Positions 27,377 through 36,007 of a DNA stretch of 41,328 nt are shown piece after piece. The stretch spans positions 1 to 41,328 of the forward strand of contig CACOPQ010000021.1 of NCBI GenBank assembly GCA_902629125.1, read 5' to 3'. The position numbers and the translations under genes were made by a program. The DNA is from an uncultured Alphaproteobacteria bacterium (GTDB lineage Bacteria > Pseudomonadota > Alphaproteobacteria > Thalassobaculales > Thalassobaculaceae). Under the pieces are notes generated by a model. That model did not search any database, was not told where the DNA came from, and saw only the letters and a program-made list of their open reading frames with translations. Position 1 is the stretch's first letter; every line of letters begins with the position of its first letter.

Positions 27377-28156
27377 CTAAAACGAGCTATTATAAAGACC
27401 ACCGTCCAATAAGAGGCTTTGCCCCGTGATATATCCTGCCTGCAAACTGCACAAGAAAGCCGCAGCATCGCCAAATTCCTCTGGCGTCCCTGCTCGCTTA
27501 GCCGGAACCTCGTTTATACGCATAGCATGCGCCTCCTCATGCTCCACACCAAGCTGCTTTGCCAAAGCATCTATCCCAGCCCTGTATCGATCCGTATCAA
27601 AAAATCCTGGCTGAATATGATTTATTGTAACACCCGTTCCTGCAATGCTGCGACAAACACCAGCGCAAAACGCTGTAAGACCAGCTCTGGCACCGCTTGA
27701 CAAATCTAAGCCCGAGACCGGCATATTTACTGAAACAGAAGTAATATTTAGTATTCGGCCAAAGCCTCTTTCCGCCATCCCATCAACAAATTTCTGTATT
27801 AGTTCAATCGGCGTGATCATATTCCATGTTACGCCTGTTAGCATAGATTCGCGCTCTAGTTCTCTAAAATCTTTGAATGGTGGGCCCCCGGCATTCGTGA
27901 TTAATATATCTGGGTCAGGACATGCCGCGGCTATTGCACTCTGCCCATCGTGGCTGGTTATATCTCCCTGAACCTCTATAATTTCCGCGTTTGTCGAACT
28001 GCGCAATTCACTTGCCGTCTCTGATAGTCGCTTAGCATCCATGCCATTTATTACCACTATGCAGCCGGCTCTGGCCAAGGATGCAGCACATGCCTTTCCA
28101 AGCCCCCTACTCGAGCCACATACTATTGCCTTTCTGCCAGAAATCCCCAAATCCAT
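27377..28156 (-). CDS. SDR-family protein lacking the canonical YxxxK pair
   Basis: This is a 259-residue Rossmann-fold SDR. The cofactor motif is VCGSSRGLGKACAASLA near residue 8, with NAGG at about residue 83 and the serine in LNITSVSVN. Where classical SDRs have YSASKAG this protein reads SSGARAG, so the catalytic tyrosine and lysine appear to be serine and arginine. VTINHIQPGFFDTDRY and ITGQSLLLDGGL are otherwise normal. I chose ATG at 28156, which has GGAG 6 bases upstream, over TTG at 28168. It is the first gene of a two-gene unit with the deacylase, divergent from cysD. It may be a reductase of an atypical subfamily or a non-catalytic member. Confidence 0.85.
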   Translation of the reverse strand: MDLGISGRKAIVCGSSRGLGKACAASLARAGCIVVINGMDAKRLSETASELRSSTNAEIIEVQGDITSHDGQSAIAAACPDPDILITNAGGPPFKDFRELERESMLTGVTWNMITPIELIQKFVDGMAERGFGRILNITSVSVNMPVSGLDLSSGARAGLTAFCAGVCRSIAGTGVTINHIQPGFFDTDRYRAGIDALAKQLGVEHEEAHAMRINEVPAKRAGTPEEFGDAAAFLCSLQAGYITGQSLLLDGGLYNSSF

Positions 28157-28247
28157 CGTTAACTCCAAACACTATCGCCAGGACACCCATTGTGCAAAAG
28201 ACGAGAGAGTGTTGCAAGTCCCATCCTCAGTAAAGTCCTTCTTTGAC

Positions 28248-28277
28248 TTCTTGGTTGAAGAATCGTACAACCAAGAA
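28248..28277. repeat. Perfect 10-bp inverted repeat upstream of cysD
   Basis: TTCTTGGTTG (28248-28257) and CAACCAAGAA (28268-28277) are perfect inverted copies around a 10-base centre, ending 19 bases before the cysD ATG. The site lies between divergent genes, where an operator is expected. As RNA it would form a strong hairpin in the cysD leader, but no T-run follows, so a terminator is unlikely. Confidence 0.55.
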
Positions 28278-28296
28278 AAAATCTTCGGAATTTTTT

Positions 28297-29091
28297 ATGA
28301 ACCATCTAGATACTCTAGAATCGCAAAGCATATTTATTCTTCGAGAAGCATTCGCCAAATTTCAAAATTTGGGGCTTTTGTGGTCTTTAGGGAAAGACTC
28401 CAATGTCATGGTATGGCTAGCAAAAAAAGCTTTTTGTGGAAACATACCTTTTCCACTTTTATTCTGCGATACGGGCAAAAAATTTCCAGAAATGTATTCA
28501 TTCCAGGAGCGTTACTCCAAGGAGTGGAATTTAAATTTAATCGTTCAGAACTGCCCTCCACTCGAAACTATAGATCAAACCTTACCACCAGCATCCCGAT
28601 CCGCCGCAAGAAAGACAGAAGCATTAAAGATCCTTATAAAAGATCAAAAGTTAGAGGGTGTGATCGCAGGTATTCGGCGGGATGAAGAAGGAACAAGAGC
28701 TAAGGAGAGAGTTTTTAGCCCTCGGAGCCAAGAGGCAGATTGGAACTTTAAAGATCAACCACCCGAATTTTGGGACCAGTATAAAACAAGTTTCCCGCCG
28801 GGCACTCACGTAAGAATTCATCCCTTACTCGCCTGGACAGAGTTAGATATTTGGCGCTACATAGAAAGGGAAAATATCCCGGTTGTTCCATTATATTTTG
28901 CGAAAAACGGGAAGCGTTATCGTTCTCTTGGTGACCGGGACATAACATTTCCGGTTGATAGTAATGCCATAAATATCAAAGAAATCATCAAGGAACTTGA
29001 AACCACCAGGGTCGCCGAAAGGTCCGGTCGCGCTATGGATCATGAAAGTGAAGATGCTTTTGAGCGCCTGAGGGTCTCGGGTTATATGTAG
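28297..29091 (+). CDS. cysD: Sulfate adenylyltransferase small subunit CysD (short type)
   Basis: CysD makes APS from ATP and sulfate, with CysN as its GTPase partner. The PP-loop is [67 protein letters not shown] and the ending [18 protein letters not shown] match the family. I place the start at ATG 28297 (264 residues); the frame stays open to a TTG at 28243, which overlaps the inverted repeat. It is shorter than E. coli CysD (302). The segment between the IVPLYFA and VAERSGR motifs lacks about 30 residues seen in the E. coli protein. It is followed 4 bases later by cysNC, which confirms the pairing. Confidence 0.9.
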   Translation: MNHLDTLESQSIFILREAFAKFQNLGLLWSLGKDSNVMVWLAKKAFCGNIPFPLLFCDTGKKFPEMYSFQERYSKEWNLNLIVQNCPPLETIDQTLPPASRSAARKTEALKILIKDQKLEGVIAGIRRDEEGTRAKERVFSPRSQEADWNFKDQPPEFWDQYKTSFPPGTHVRIHPLLAWTELDIWRYIERENIPVVPLYFAKNGKRYRSLGDRDITFPVDSNAINIKEIIKELETTRVAERSGRAMDHESEDAFERLRVSGYM

Positions 29092-29095
29092 ACAT

Positions 29096-30964
29096 ATGTT
29101 GATAGAAGATAACGACAAAAACCCTGTCCAACTTGTTATAGCAGGACATGTAGATCATGGTAAATCCACTTTAGTTGGACGGTTGCTCCATGATAGCGGC
29201 TTATTAACAGATGGCAAAATGGAGTCTATCAAAGCAATGTCTAAACGAAGGGGTATGCCACTCGAGTATGCTTTCCTGCTAGATTCACTGCAAGCAGAAA
29301 GAGACCAAGGCATCACTATCGATGTGACAAAAATTCCTTTTAAGTCTTCCAAACGGACTTACGTAATAATCGATGCGCCTGGTCACAAAGAATTCTTGAA
29401 AAATATGATTACCGGAGCGGCACAAGCAGATGGTGGTGTCGTAGTTATTGATGCATTAGAGGGACTTCAAGAGCAGTCCCGTCGACATTGCTATCTACTC
29501 AAACTACTTGGATTTAGTTCCGTCACTGTAGTTGTAAACAAAATGGATTTGGTTAGATACGACCGTAAAATATTTCAACAAATTACTAATAAACTAGTCG
29601 ATTATCTTAATCAGATTGGTATGCATGCGCAAAATATTGTTCCCATTTCTGCACGAGAAGGCGAGGGACTTATTACTATTTCTGAATTCATGACGTGGCA
29701 CGACGGGCTGACATTTGTTGAAGCGATTGATTCAATAGAACAGAAAGAACCGCTCGCCCGCGGACCGCTCCGATTACCGATACAAGATATATATAAATTT
29801 GACGAACGACGTATCCTTGTAGGGCGAATTGAAACAGGTAGCTTATCAATTGGAAATAAATTGCTTTTTTCACCCTCAAACAAAACAGCACATGTCTCCT
29901 CTTTCGAAACCTGGAATGAAACAGAAAAACAGGAAACATTCAGTGCTGGAAGATGTGTTGCATTTACGCTAGATGACCAAATTTTTGTTGAGCGTGGACA
30001 TATTGCTAGTGATCCCAAATCACCACCGTTTGAAACGAATATCTTCAAAGCTCGCTTGTTTTGGCTGGCAGAAGAACCTCTCGTTAGATCTTGTAGAATG
30101 ACTCTTAAACTTACTACTGCAGAATACTCGGTGGAAATTCAATCAATTGAAAAGTGCATCGACACGCAAACTTTGGAGTCTGTAACCGCCCATGAGATTG
30201 GACGAAACGAGATTGGCGATGTTATTATTCGCTCAAAAGAGACCATTGTTTTAGATCCATACAATGTCAACAGAAAGACGGGCCGCTTTGTATTAGTCGA
30301 TCAATATGAAACGGTAGGTGGTGGAATTATCTCTATGGAAGGTTACCCTAATCAACGTGGCCGCCATAACGTTGTCTCAACAAATATTGAATCCGTTGCC
30401 TCAAAGGTTGATCAGAAAACACGAGCATTGGTAAATGGACACAGGGGCGGTATCATGTGGCTTACTGGATTATCCGGCGCAGGTAAATCAACAATCGCAA
30501 TAGAAGCAGAACGGCAGCTTTTTCAAAAAGGATATCAAGTATATGTCCTAGATGGCGATAATATACGTTTTGGCTTATCAGCTGATCTTGGCTTCACACC
30601 TGAGGATCGAACTGAAAACATTCGTCGAATTGGCGAAGTAGCTAAACTTTTCGCAGATGCAGGGGTTTTAGTGATAACGGCCTTCATTTCTCCTTACAGG
30701 GATGATCGCAACCGCGTGCGGGCCATAGCCCCAGGTCTATTCCACGAAGTGTTTATCAAAGCCGACTTATCAACTTGTGAGACAAGGGATCCAAAAGGTC
30801 TTTATGCCAGAGCACGGAACGGCGAAATCACAGATTTTACCGGGGTGTCTGCCCCGTATGAGGAACCAACTGATGCAAATCTCATTGTTGATACAGGTGA
30901 ACAAACCGTTGATCAATCTGTTTTAAGGGTAATCGATTATATCTCCGTAAATTTCAAATCCTAA
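29096..30964 (+). CDS. cysNC: Fused sulfate adenylyltransferase GTPase / APS kinase CysNC
   Basis: This 622-residue fusion combines the CysN regulatory GTPase with APS kinase (CysC), making PAPS from sulfate together with CysD. GTPase motifs are [15 protein letters not shown] (G1), [10 protein letters not shown] (G2), [12 protein letters not shown] (G3) and NKMDL (G4). Two beta-barrel domains follow. The kinase domain begins near residue 450 with [15 protein letters not shown], then [16 protein letters not shown], the serine loop FISPYRDDR and [17 protein letters not shown]3 reads more like an EF-1A-type GTPase than the E. coli CysN motif. No PAPS reductase or sulfotransferase is in the window, so the product may go to assimilation or to sulfation of surface sugars. 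Confidence 0.93.
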   Translation: MLIEDNDKNPVQLVIAGHVDHGKSTLVGRLLHDSGLLTDGKMESIKAMSKRRGMPLEYAFLLDSLQAERDQGITIDVTKIPFKSSKRTYVIIDAPGHKEFLKNMITGAAQADGGVVVIDALEGLQEQSRRHCYLLKLLGFSSVTVVVNKMDLVRYDRKIFQQITNKLVDYLNQIGMHAQNIVPISAREGEGLITISEFMTWHDGLTFVEAIDSIEQKEPLARGPLRLPIQDIYKFDERRILVGRIETGSLSIGNKLLFSPSNKTAHVSSFETWNETEKQETFSAGRCVAFTLDDQIFVERGHIASDPKSPPFETNIFKARLFWLAEEPLVRSCRMTLKLTTAEYSVEIQSIEKCIDTQTLESVTAHEIGRNEIGDVIIRSKETIVLDPYNVNRKTGRFVLVDQYETVGGGIISMEGYPNQRGRHNVVSTNIESVASKVDQKTRALVNGHRGGIMWLTGLSGAGKSTIAIEAERQLFQKGYQVYVLDGDNIRFGLSADLGFTPEDRTENIRRIGEVAKLFADAGVLVITAFISPYRDDRNRVRAIAPGLFHEVFIKADLSTCETRDPKGLYARARNGEITDFTGVSAPYEEPTDANLIVDTGEQTVDQSVLRVIDYISVNFKS

Positions 30965-31036
30965 TATTTAAACTTAATATACGATTACCTGATTATATCG
31001 AGCCATAATTTTGTGAGCGCTTGTCGGCAACTAGTT

Positions 31037-31186
31037 TTACGGCTTTATTTGTTCCTGATTTACGGGTGTAAGCTCCGGGCTAATTTTATAGGATGAATCT
31101 CCGAAAAGAAAGTATCCGAATGCTAGGATTAACAAGCCTAACAAATAGATACTTACAATAACGCCTCTCTTATCAAATCGTTTCAT
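31037..31186 (-). CDS. Hypothetical 49-residue single-pass membrane protein
   Basis: This is a short minus-strand ORF starting at ATG 31186 and ending with TAA at 31037-31039. The protein begins MKRFDKRGV, with a basic N-terminus. A hydrophobic helix of about 19 residues follows (positions 9-28, ending FGYFLFG), then a polar tail (DSSYKISPELTPVNQEQIKP). The positive-inside rule puts the tail outside the membrane. It begins 29 bases after the stop of the upstream amidase gene on the same strand, so it could be on the same mRNA. No strong ribosome-binding site is visible. Without it the 251-base gap would be empty. No family recognised. Confidence 0.5.
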   Translation of the reverse strand: MKRFDKRGVIVSIYLLGLLILAFGYFLFGDSSYKISPELTPVNQEQIKP

Positions 31187-31215
31187 TTACAAAACCCAAA
31201 TAAATTTCAGGTATT

Positions 31216-32490
31216 TTATAAAACTTTTTCTAACCAAGCTGCTGCTGCAAGTGCGCTCGCATCTTTGCCTGCAGGACCAACGACCTGTACTCCAAGAGGC
31301 AACCTTTGTGCCCCCGCCCCCGCCGGTATACTAATGCAAGGCCAACCAAGTAGCGTCCAGACTCTATTAAATAAAGGATCACCAGTGAAGCCGATACCTT
31401 CTGGCGCCTCTCCGCTTGCCGGAAGTGTTAATAAAATATCCACTTTCTCAAAAATACTTACTTCTCGCTGTCTTGCATCATCAGCAAGTTGTTTCGCATT
31501 TTTCAGAGCTGACTCACAAATAGCTTTTCCTGTAGCAATACTATCGCGGTAGAATCTGATCAAACGTTCGGGGTGATGTTCATATTCCCATGACAATGCT
31601 GCGCCTGCATCTCCAGTCATAATAACTGTCTGCAAATCAGCCAAACTTTCGAATGTCATTGAAGAGGGAATATCAACGAGAGATGCGCCAGCCTTCTCTG
31701 CTTCCTTATAAACGTTTTCATAAGCTAAAAGTGCATCCTTACTAGCCTCAACACTAAACGGAATCATGAGTCCAACCACCGGAGGTTGATTATTATAATC
31801 CGTGAGATTGGGACAGCTCTGCCCTCGAAGAGCATAGTCAAAAAAAGATACATCTGCAACATCTCGTGCAAATGTTCCAACGGTGTCGAGGTAGTTGGAA
31901 AGTTCTTTGACTCCTTTTCGCTTATGCGTTCCAAAAGTTGGTTTAAATCCCACCACACCGCAATATGCTGCAGGGCGTATTACCGAGCCAGCAGTTTGCG
32001 TTCCAAAAGCTAATGGGACTTGCATGTCAGCGACGCTGGCTGCTGACCCACTAGATGACCCGCCAGGAGTATGGTTTGTATTATGAGGATTTCTTGTTTT
32101 TCCTGGGTTACGCCATGCAAATTCAGTGGTTACTGTCTTGCCAATTATGATGCCACCATTAGTCCTAACATTTTTCACGCAATCCGCATCTTCGGACGGC
32201 TGATGGTTTCCATATATTGTTGAGCCATACGTGGTAGGCATATCAGCTGTATCCATAATATCTTTAACAGCAACCGGCAAACCGCCAAGAGACCCAGGGT
32301 TTCCTGCTTTATCAGACTTAATTGCTTCTGAGATGGCTCTATCTTTATCAAAATATGACCAAGCACCAATAAGTTTATCTCTTTCATCTATTCTTTCAAA
32401 ACAAGAACGCATTAGGGCCTCGGCGGTTAGGTCACCAGACTTGATTTTCGCTGAAGCTTCTAGCGCAGATAATTCATGGAACTCTGTCAC
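31216..32490 (-). CDS. Amidase-signature-family hydrolase
   Basis: This 424-residue amidase has the lysine in PVAVKDIMDTADMPTTYGS, the serine loop HTPGGSSSGSAASVA and the nucleophile region FGTQTAGSVIRPAAYCGVVG. The C-terminal ISIPAGAGAQRLPLGVQVVGP is usual. I set the start at GTG 32490 because AGGAGG lies exactly 6 bases upstream; the open frame runs on to 32541, but the extra 17 residues (rich in Y, F, R) lack a ribosome-binding site. Relatives are annotated as AtzF-, GatA- or aryl-acylamidase-like, and the substrate is not decidable. It is convergent with the cysNC gene and divergent from the DNA glycosylase gene. Confidence 0.9.
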   Translation of the reverse strand: MTEFHELSALEASAKIKSGDLTAEALMRSCFERIDERDKLIGAWSYFDKDRAISEAIKSDKAGNPGSLGGLPVAVKDIMDTADMPTTYGSTIYGNHQPSEDADCVKNVRTNGGIIIGKTVTTEFAWRNPGKTRNPHNTNHTPGGSSSGSAASVADMQVPLAFGTQTAGSVIRPAAYCGVVGFKPTFGTHKRKGVKELSNYLDTVGTFARDVADVSFFDYALRGQSCPNLTDYNNQPPVVGLMIPFSVEASKDALLAYENVYKEAEKAGASLVDIPSSMTFESLADLQTVIMTGDAGAALSWEYEHHPERLIRFYRDSIATGKAICESALKNAKQLADDARQREVSIFEKVDILLTLPASGEAPEGIGFTGDPLFNRVWTLLGWPCISIPAGAGAQRLPLGVQVVGPAGKDASALAAAAWLEKVL

Positions 32491-32606
32491 AATCTTCCTC
32501 CTAAAAAACAATCGATATTTGATATAACATATCGAAACCAAAACCTTTCATAAATAACAATTACATCTTAGGTTAACGTAAAATCGGATAAACTGATTCA
32601 TAATAT

Positions 32607-33260
32607 GTGAGAGACGAAATGAAGCTGGATATTTCCGGGGATGCTCAAAGACTGGCAACATCAGATCCTGACTTCGGTGAGTTAATTTTAGAAATAGGCC
32701 TACCAAGAGAACGATACCGAGAACCAACTCTCGCAACTCTCATACATATTGTAGTCTCCCAACAGATTTCACTCACAGCTGCGGACTCTATTTGGAGAAA
32801 GTTTAATGCTGAAATAAGTAAAATTACTCCCGATAGTATAATCCATCTGGGAGAGGAAGGACTTCGCAAACTTGGATTCACTAGGTCAAAATCAAGAGCT
32901 ACATTAAATTTATGCCAGCAAATGCGGCGCAAAACGTTTGATATCAATGCCTTATTTTCTATGGATGACGATAACGCGAAGAAATATATTATGCGTCTCC
33001 GCGGCTTTGGGGAATGGAGTGCGTCAATATTTCTCATTTTTTGTTTGGGACGTGCCGATGTTTGGCCGAGTGGGGACGTCGCCCTACAAGAAGCCACGCG
33101 ATCGTTGAAAAAATTAAGTTTCCGTCCAACACCAAAACAAATGGATGACATTAGTATCACCTGGCAGCCATGGAGAAGCACCGCTGCCCACCTTCTGTGG
33201 CATTACTATGCTGAGGTCGTGCGAAAAAAGAGAATTAAAAAGCTCGAAGGATTTCAGTGA
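32607..33260 (+). CDS. DNA-3-methyladenine glycosylase II-like (AlkA/HhH-GPD)
   Basis: This 217-residue base-excision glycosylase removes alkylated purines from DNA. The helix-hairpin-helix and GPD segment is LRGFGEWSASIFLIFCLGRA, followed by DVWPSGDVALQEA, where the second aspartate matches the catalytic Asp of AlkA. HIVVSQQISLTAADSIWRKF and GFTRSKSRATLNL are typical of the short AlkA group without the N-terminal TBP-like domain. The start is GTG 32607 or ATG 32619, four codons later. It stands alone, divergent from the amidase and 105 bases upstream of the GGDEF-EAL gene. Confidence 0.9.
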   Translation: MRDEMKLDISGDAQRLATSDPDFGELILEIGLPRERYREPTLATLIHIVVSQQISLTAADSIWRKFNAEISKITPDSIIHLGEEGLRKLGFTRSKSRATLNLCQQMRRKTFDINALFSMDDDNAKKYIMRLRGFGEWSASIFLIFCLGRADVWPSGDVALQEATRSLKKLSFRPTPKQMDDISITWQPWRSTAAHLLWHYYAEVVRKKRIKKLEGFQ

Positions 33261-33365
33261 CAAATTCTTAGAAAAGCTGATATTTTGTATTCAATAACTG
33301 AAAACAGAAGAAAATAAAATCAACACGCTCCCATCAGTGCGAAAACCCAAGATGATTGGTTCTCT

Positions 33366-35099
33366 ATGAGTAGAAAAAAATCCACCACATCGGAGGAAAG
33401 TGTTCAGGAAGAAAATGAACGATATATCCTGGCAATGGCGGCAGCTAATGATGGTCTATGGGATTGGAATTTAAGAACTGGAAAGATTTTCTTCTCAACC
33501 AGATGGAAGCAAATGCTCGGTTATGAAGAAAGTGAAATTAGAGACATACCGGACGAGTGGTTCGATAGGGTACATGAAGATGACATAGATCGATTAAAGA
33601 CAATGCTAGACGCATATCTAAATAACGATACTGCGAGCTTCGCAGTCGAGTACAGGGCCAAACATTTCAATGACGGCTATAGATGGATGTTAATTCGCGG
33701 TCTAGCCGTAAGAGATAACGACGGAACGGCATATCGCATTGCAGGTTCCCAAACAGATATTACTGAAAAAAAATTATCTGATGCAAAATCTATTCATGAC
33801 GCACTCCATGACACATTAACTGGATTACCTAACCGCACACTTTTTCTTGATCGAATAAGACAAATTTTAAAAAAACGAGAGCGAAATCCAAAATTACAAT
33901 ATGCGGTGATCTACATCGATTTAGACAGATTTCGGCTAGTTAATGAAAGTTTAGGGCATGTTCACGGCGATGAACTAATTATTCAGACTGGCCATCGGCT
34001 CAGGGATTGCGTTCAACCGGGCGATACAGTCGCAAGGCTGGGAGGTGACGAATATGCAATCCTTATGGAAGACATTGATGAGATTGATTTGGCAATCAAA
34101 TTGACCGAAACAATCCAATCTGAATTTTCCAAACCTTTCTCGTTAGGTGATAAAGAAGTGTTTAGTTCTGGGTCTATGGGTGTGGCATGTTCAAATATAG
34201 ACTACGAGCGACCAGAGGATATCATAAGAGATGCAGAATTAGCCATGTACAAAGCAAAAAGACTGGGCAATTCAAAAAGCATCTTGTTTGATGACAATTT
34301 CCGTCGATCTCCTATTTCCCCAATTGACCTTGATACCGATCTGCGCCGTGCTCTTGATCGAAATGAAATGCAGATTCACTATCAGCCAATAATATCTCTT
34401 CGCGATGGTGTAATAAGTGGATTTGAAGCCTTGCTTCGGTGGAAACATCGGATACGAGGAAATATATCTCCAAGCGAGTTCATACCGTTAGCCGAGGAAA
34501 CCGGCTTGATTTATGAGCTAGGCCAATGGGTCCTGCATCAAGCCTGCCTTCAAACATTGTACTGGAACAATGAGAGAGAGCCAGAAAAGGCATTGGAATT
34601 AAGCATAAATCTCTCAGGCAGACAGTTTGCAGACCCAAATTTAGTGAATGGTGTATTAGACAATCTTGATAAATCGGGTCTTAAAGCTAAAAATCTTAAA
34701 TTAGAGATTACAGAGAGCGTGTTAATGGAAAACGCACCTCGTTCAATAGACATGCTCAATCAACTTAAGGAGCATGATATTAAAGTTTGTGTAGACGACT
34801 TTGGCACTGGCTATTCCTCTTTGAGTTATCTTCATACTTTCCCCATTGACACTTTAAAAGTTGACCGTTCGTTCGTTAACGACATGGGTCGAAACTATAA
34901 AAATATGGAAATTATCAGAACAATAACAATGCTTGCTCATAACCTAAAACTGGATGTTATAGCGGAAGGTGTCGAAACCGCTGAACAGCACGCGCAATTG
35001 AGCGCACTCGGCTGTCAGTACGCGCAAGGCTTTTATTTTTCAAGACCAGTTGATAGCAACGATGCCTCTAATTTGATCCAATTAGATCGACGCTGGTGA
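33366..35099 (+). CDS. PAS-GGDEF-EAL cyclic-di-GMP signalling protein
   Basis: This 577-residue cytosolic protein has a PAS sensor domain with PAC motif (about residues 18-138), a GGDEF domain (about 145-310) and an EAL domain (about 330-570). The cyclase signature is RLGGDEYAIL (G226-Y230), with F replaced by Y. The upstream inhibitory site reads QPGD instead of RxxD. The EAL domain looks active: E354-A355-L356 in GFEALLRWKH, LSINLSGRQF, LEITESV, VDDFGTGYSSL, LKVDRSFV, IAEGVET and YAQGFYFSRP keep all metal- and substrate-binding residues. The PAS domain may sense a ligand or redox state. The following membrane-protein gene begins 17 bases downstream, so they are probably co-expressed. Confidence 0.93.
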   Translation: MSRKKSTTSEESVQEENERYILAMAAANDGLWDWNLRTGKIFFSTRWKQMLGYEESEIRDIPDEWFDRVHEDDIDRLKTMLDAYLNNDTASFAVEYRAKHFNDGYRWMLIRGLAVRDNDGTAYRIAGSQTDITEKKLSDAKSIHDALHDTLTGLPNRTLFLDRIRQILKKRERNPKLQYAVIYIDLDRFRLVNESLGHVHGDELIIQTGHRLRDCVQPGDTVARLGGDEYAILMEDIDEIDLAIKLTETIQSEFSKPFSLGDKEVFSSGSMGVACSNIDYERPEDIIRDAELAMYKAKRLGNSKSILFDDNFRRSPISPIDLDTDLRRALDRNEMQIHYQPIISLRDGVISGFEALLRWKHRIRGNISPSEFIPLAEETGLIYELGQWVLHQACLQTLYWNNEREPEKALELSINLSGRQFADPNLVNGVLDNLDKSGLKAKNLKLEITESVLMENAPRSIDMLNQLKEHDIKVCVDDFGTGYSSLSYLHTFPIDTLKVDRSFVNDMGRNYKNMEIIRTITMLAHNLKLDVIAEGVETAEQHAQLSALGCQYAQGFYFSRPVDSNDASNLIQLDRRW

Positions 35100-35116
35100 A
35101 ATAGCTTCAAAACCTC

Positions 35117-35989
35117 ATGACAGAAAAAGCTGAGCATTTCTTTCTACAAAGGCAGCATCGATCAAGTTGGCAAACGTTGTATGATGCGCCCACCTACGAT
35201 TCGGTTTATTTAGTACTGAAAAAAGCTCGCGATCAAATTGCCTCCTCAAAGGTAAGAATAATACGAGGTCTGTGGGATCATGACACTAATAAGTGGAACT
35301 ATCAGCTTATTAAATTAATTGATCTCAGAGAGACCGATTACAGCGCACCGCTAAAAACAAACTCGCCTGAACAAATATCAAAAGAGGCGGCGCACAATGT
35401 GTTAGATCTTCAAAACATCGTAGAGAAAAACAAAACTGACGAAAAAACTCAAAAAGCTCCGGCAAAAAAATCCTATAATTATAAGATACTTATAACGACA
35501 GCATTAATTTTTTTAGTTTCTACAATAGGTTGCATTCTCTTCATAAAGAACGAATTCCCCATCATGTTCGACCAGCTAAATCTGTTGGCTGACAATACCG
35601 ACCCGAAGTTGAAACCCCGTAGTCAACAATCCTCAATTGAAAAAAAAATACCTAATCCGCTCACTGTTGGCAAAGTAACAAAAACATATGGCGTCAACGA
35701 GAAACTATTTGGAAAATGGACGGTAGACAAATGTTTGAGAGACTATGTGATTTTCACTCCTTTCGATATTCAATTCTTTTCTAAAGCGAAAGACCCAATC
35801 CCACATTTAAAATATCAAGTTTTTGAAACAACAGAAGACGATTTTAATTTCTTTTTAAAAATAGGAGACGGCACCATTCTCCATTATCTTAAAATAACAG
35901 AGGATAATATTAGCTTTACTGGAATCACCAAAAGGGAGGGCTTTGTTGAGAATTCAGAGAACCAAAAAGTTTATAAACGTTGTCCATAA
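35117..35989 (+). CDS. Uncharacterised single-pass membrane protein (290 aa)
   Basis: The N-terminal cytoplasmic domain (residues 1-75) contains FFLQRQHRSSWQTLYDAPTY and RIIRGLWDHDTNKWNYQLI, resembling a small domain found at the start of many uncharacterised alphaproteobacterial proteins. A charged linker (75-122) leads to one membrane helix at about residues 123-143. The exported C-terminal domain (about 190-290) begins LFGKWTVDKC and alternates strands through ITEDNISFTGI, with two cysteines (in VDKCLRDY and YKRCP), suggesting a small beta-barrel closed by a disulfide. It sits 17 bases after the c-di-GMP gene and ends next to the convergent SRAP gene. Function unknown; a signalling partner role is inference. 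Confidence 0.7.
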   Translation: MTEKAEHFFLQRQHRSSWQTLYDAPTYDSVYLVLKKARDQIASSKVRIIRGLWDHDTNKWNYQLIKLIDLRETDYSAPLKTNSPEQISKEAAHNVLDLQNIVEKNKTDEKTQKAPAKKSYNYKILITTALIFLVSTIGCILFIKNEFPIMFDQLNLLADNTDPKLKPRSQQSSIEKKIPNPLTVGKVTKTYGVNEKLFGKWTVDKCLRDYVIFTPFDIQFFSKAKDPIPHLKYQVFETTEDDFNFFLKIGDGTILHYLKITEDNISFTGITKREGFVENSENQKVYKRCP

Positions 35990-36007
35990 AAGCTTTAAAT
36001 CTAATAA

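Noticed and set aside
28041-28685. 214-codon plus-strand ORF
   Set aside because: It runs through the SDR gene (opposite strand) and the cysD gene (another frame), both of which have clear family motifs; the peptide has no recognisable features.
24458-32490. The two amidase genes as a recent duplication
   Set aside because: They share only the amidase-signature catalytic blocks and differ in the N- and C-terminal thirds, so they are separate members of a large family.
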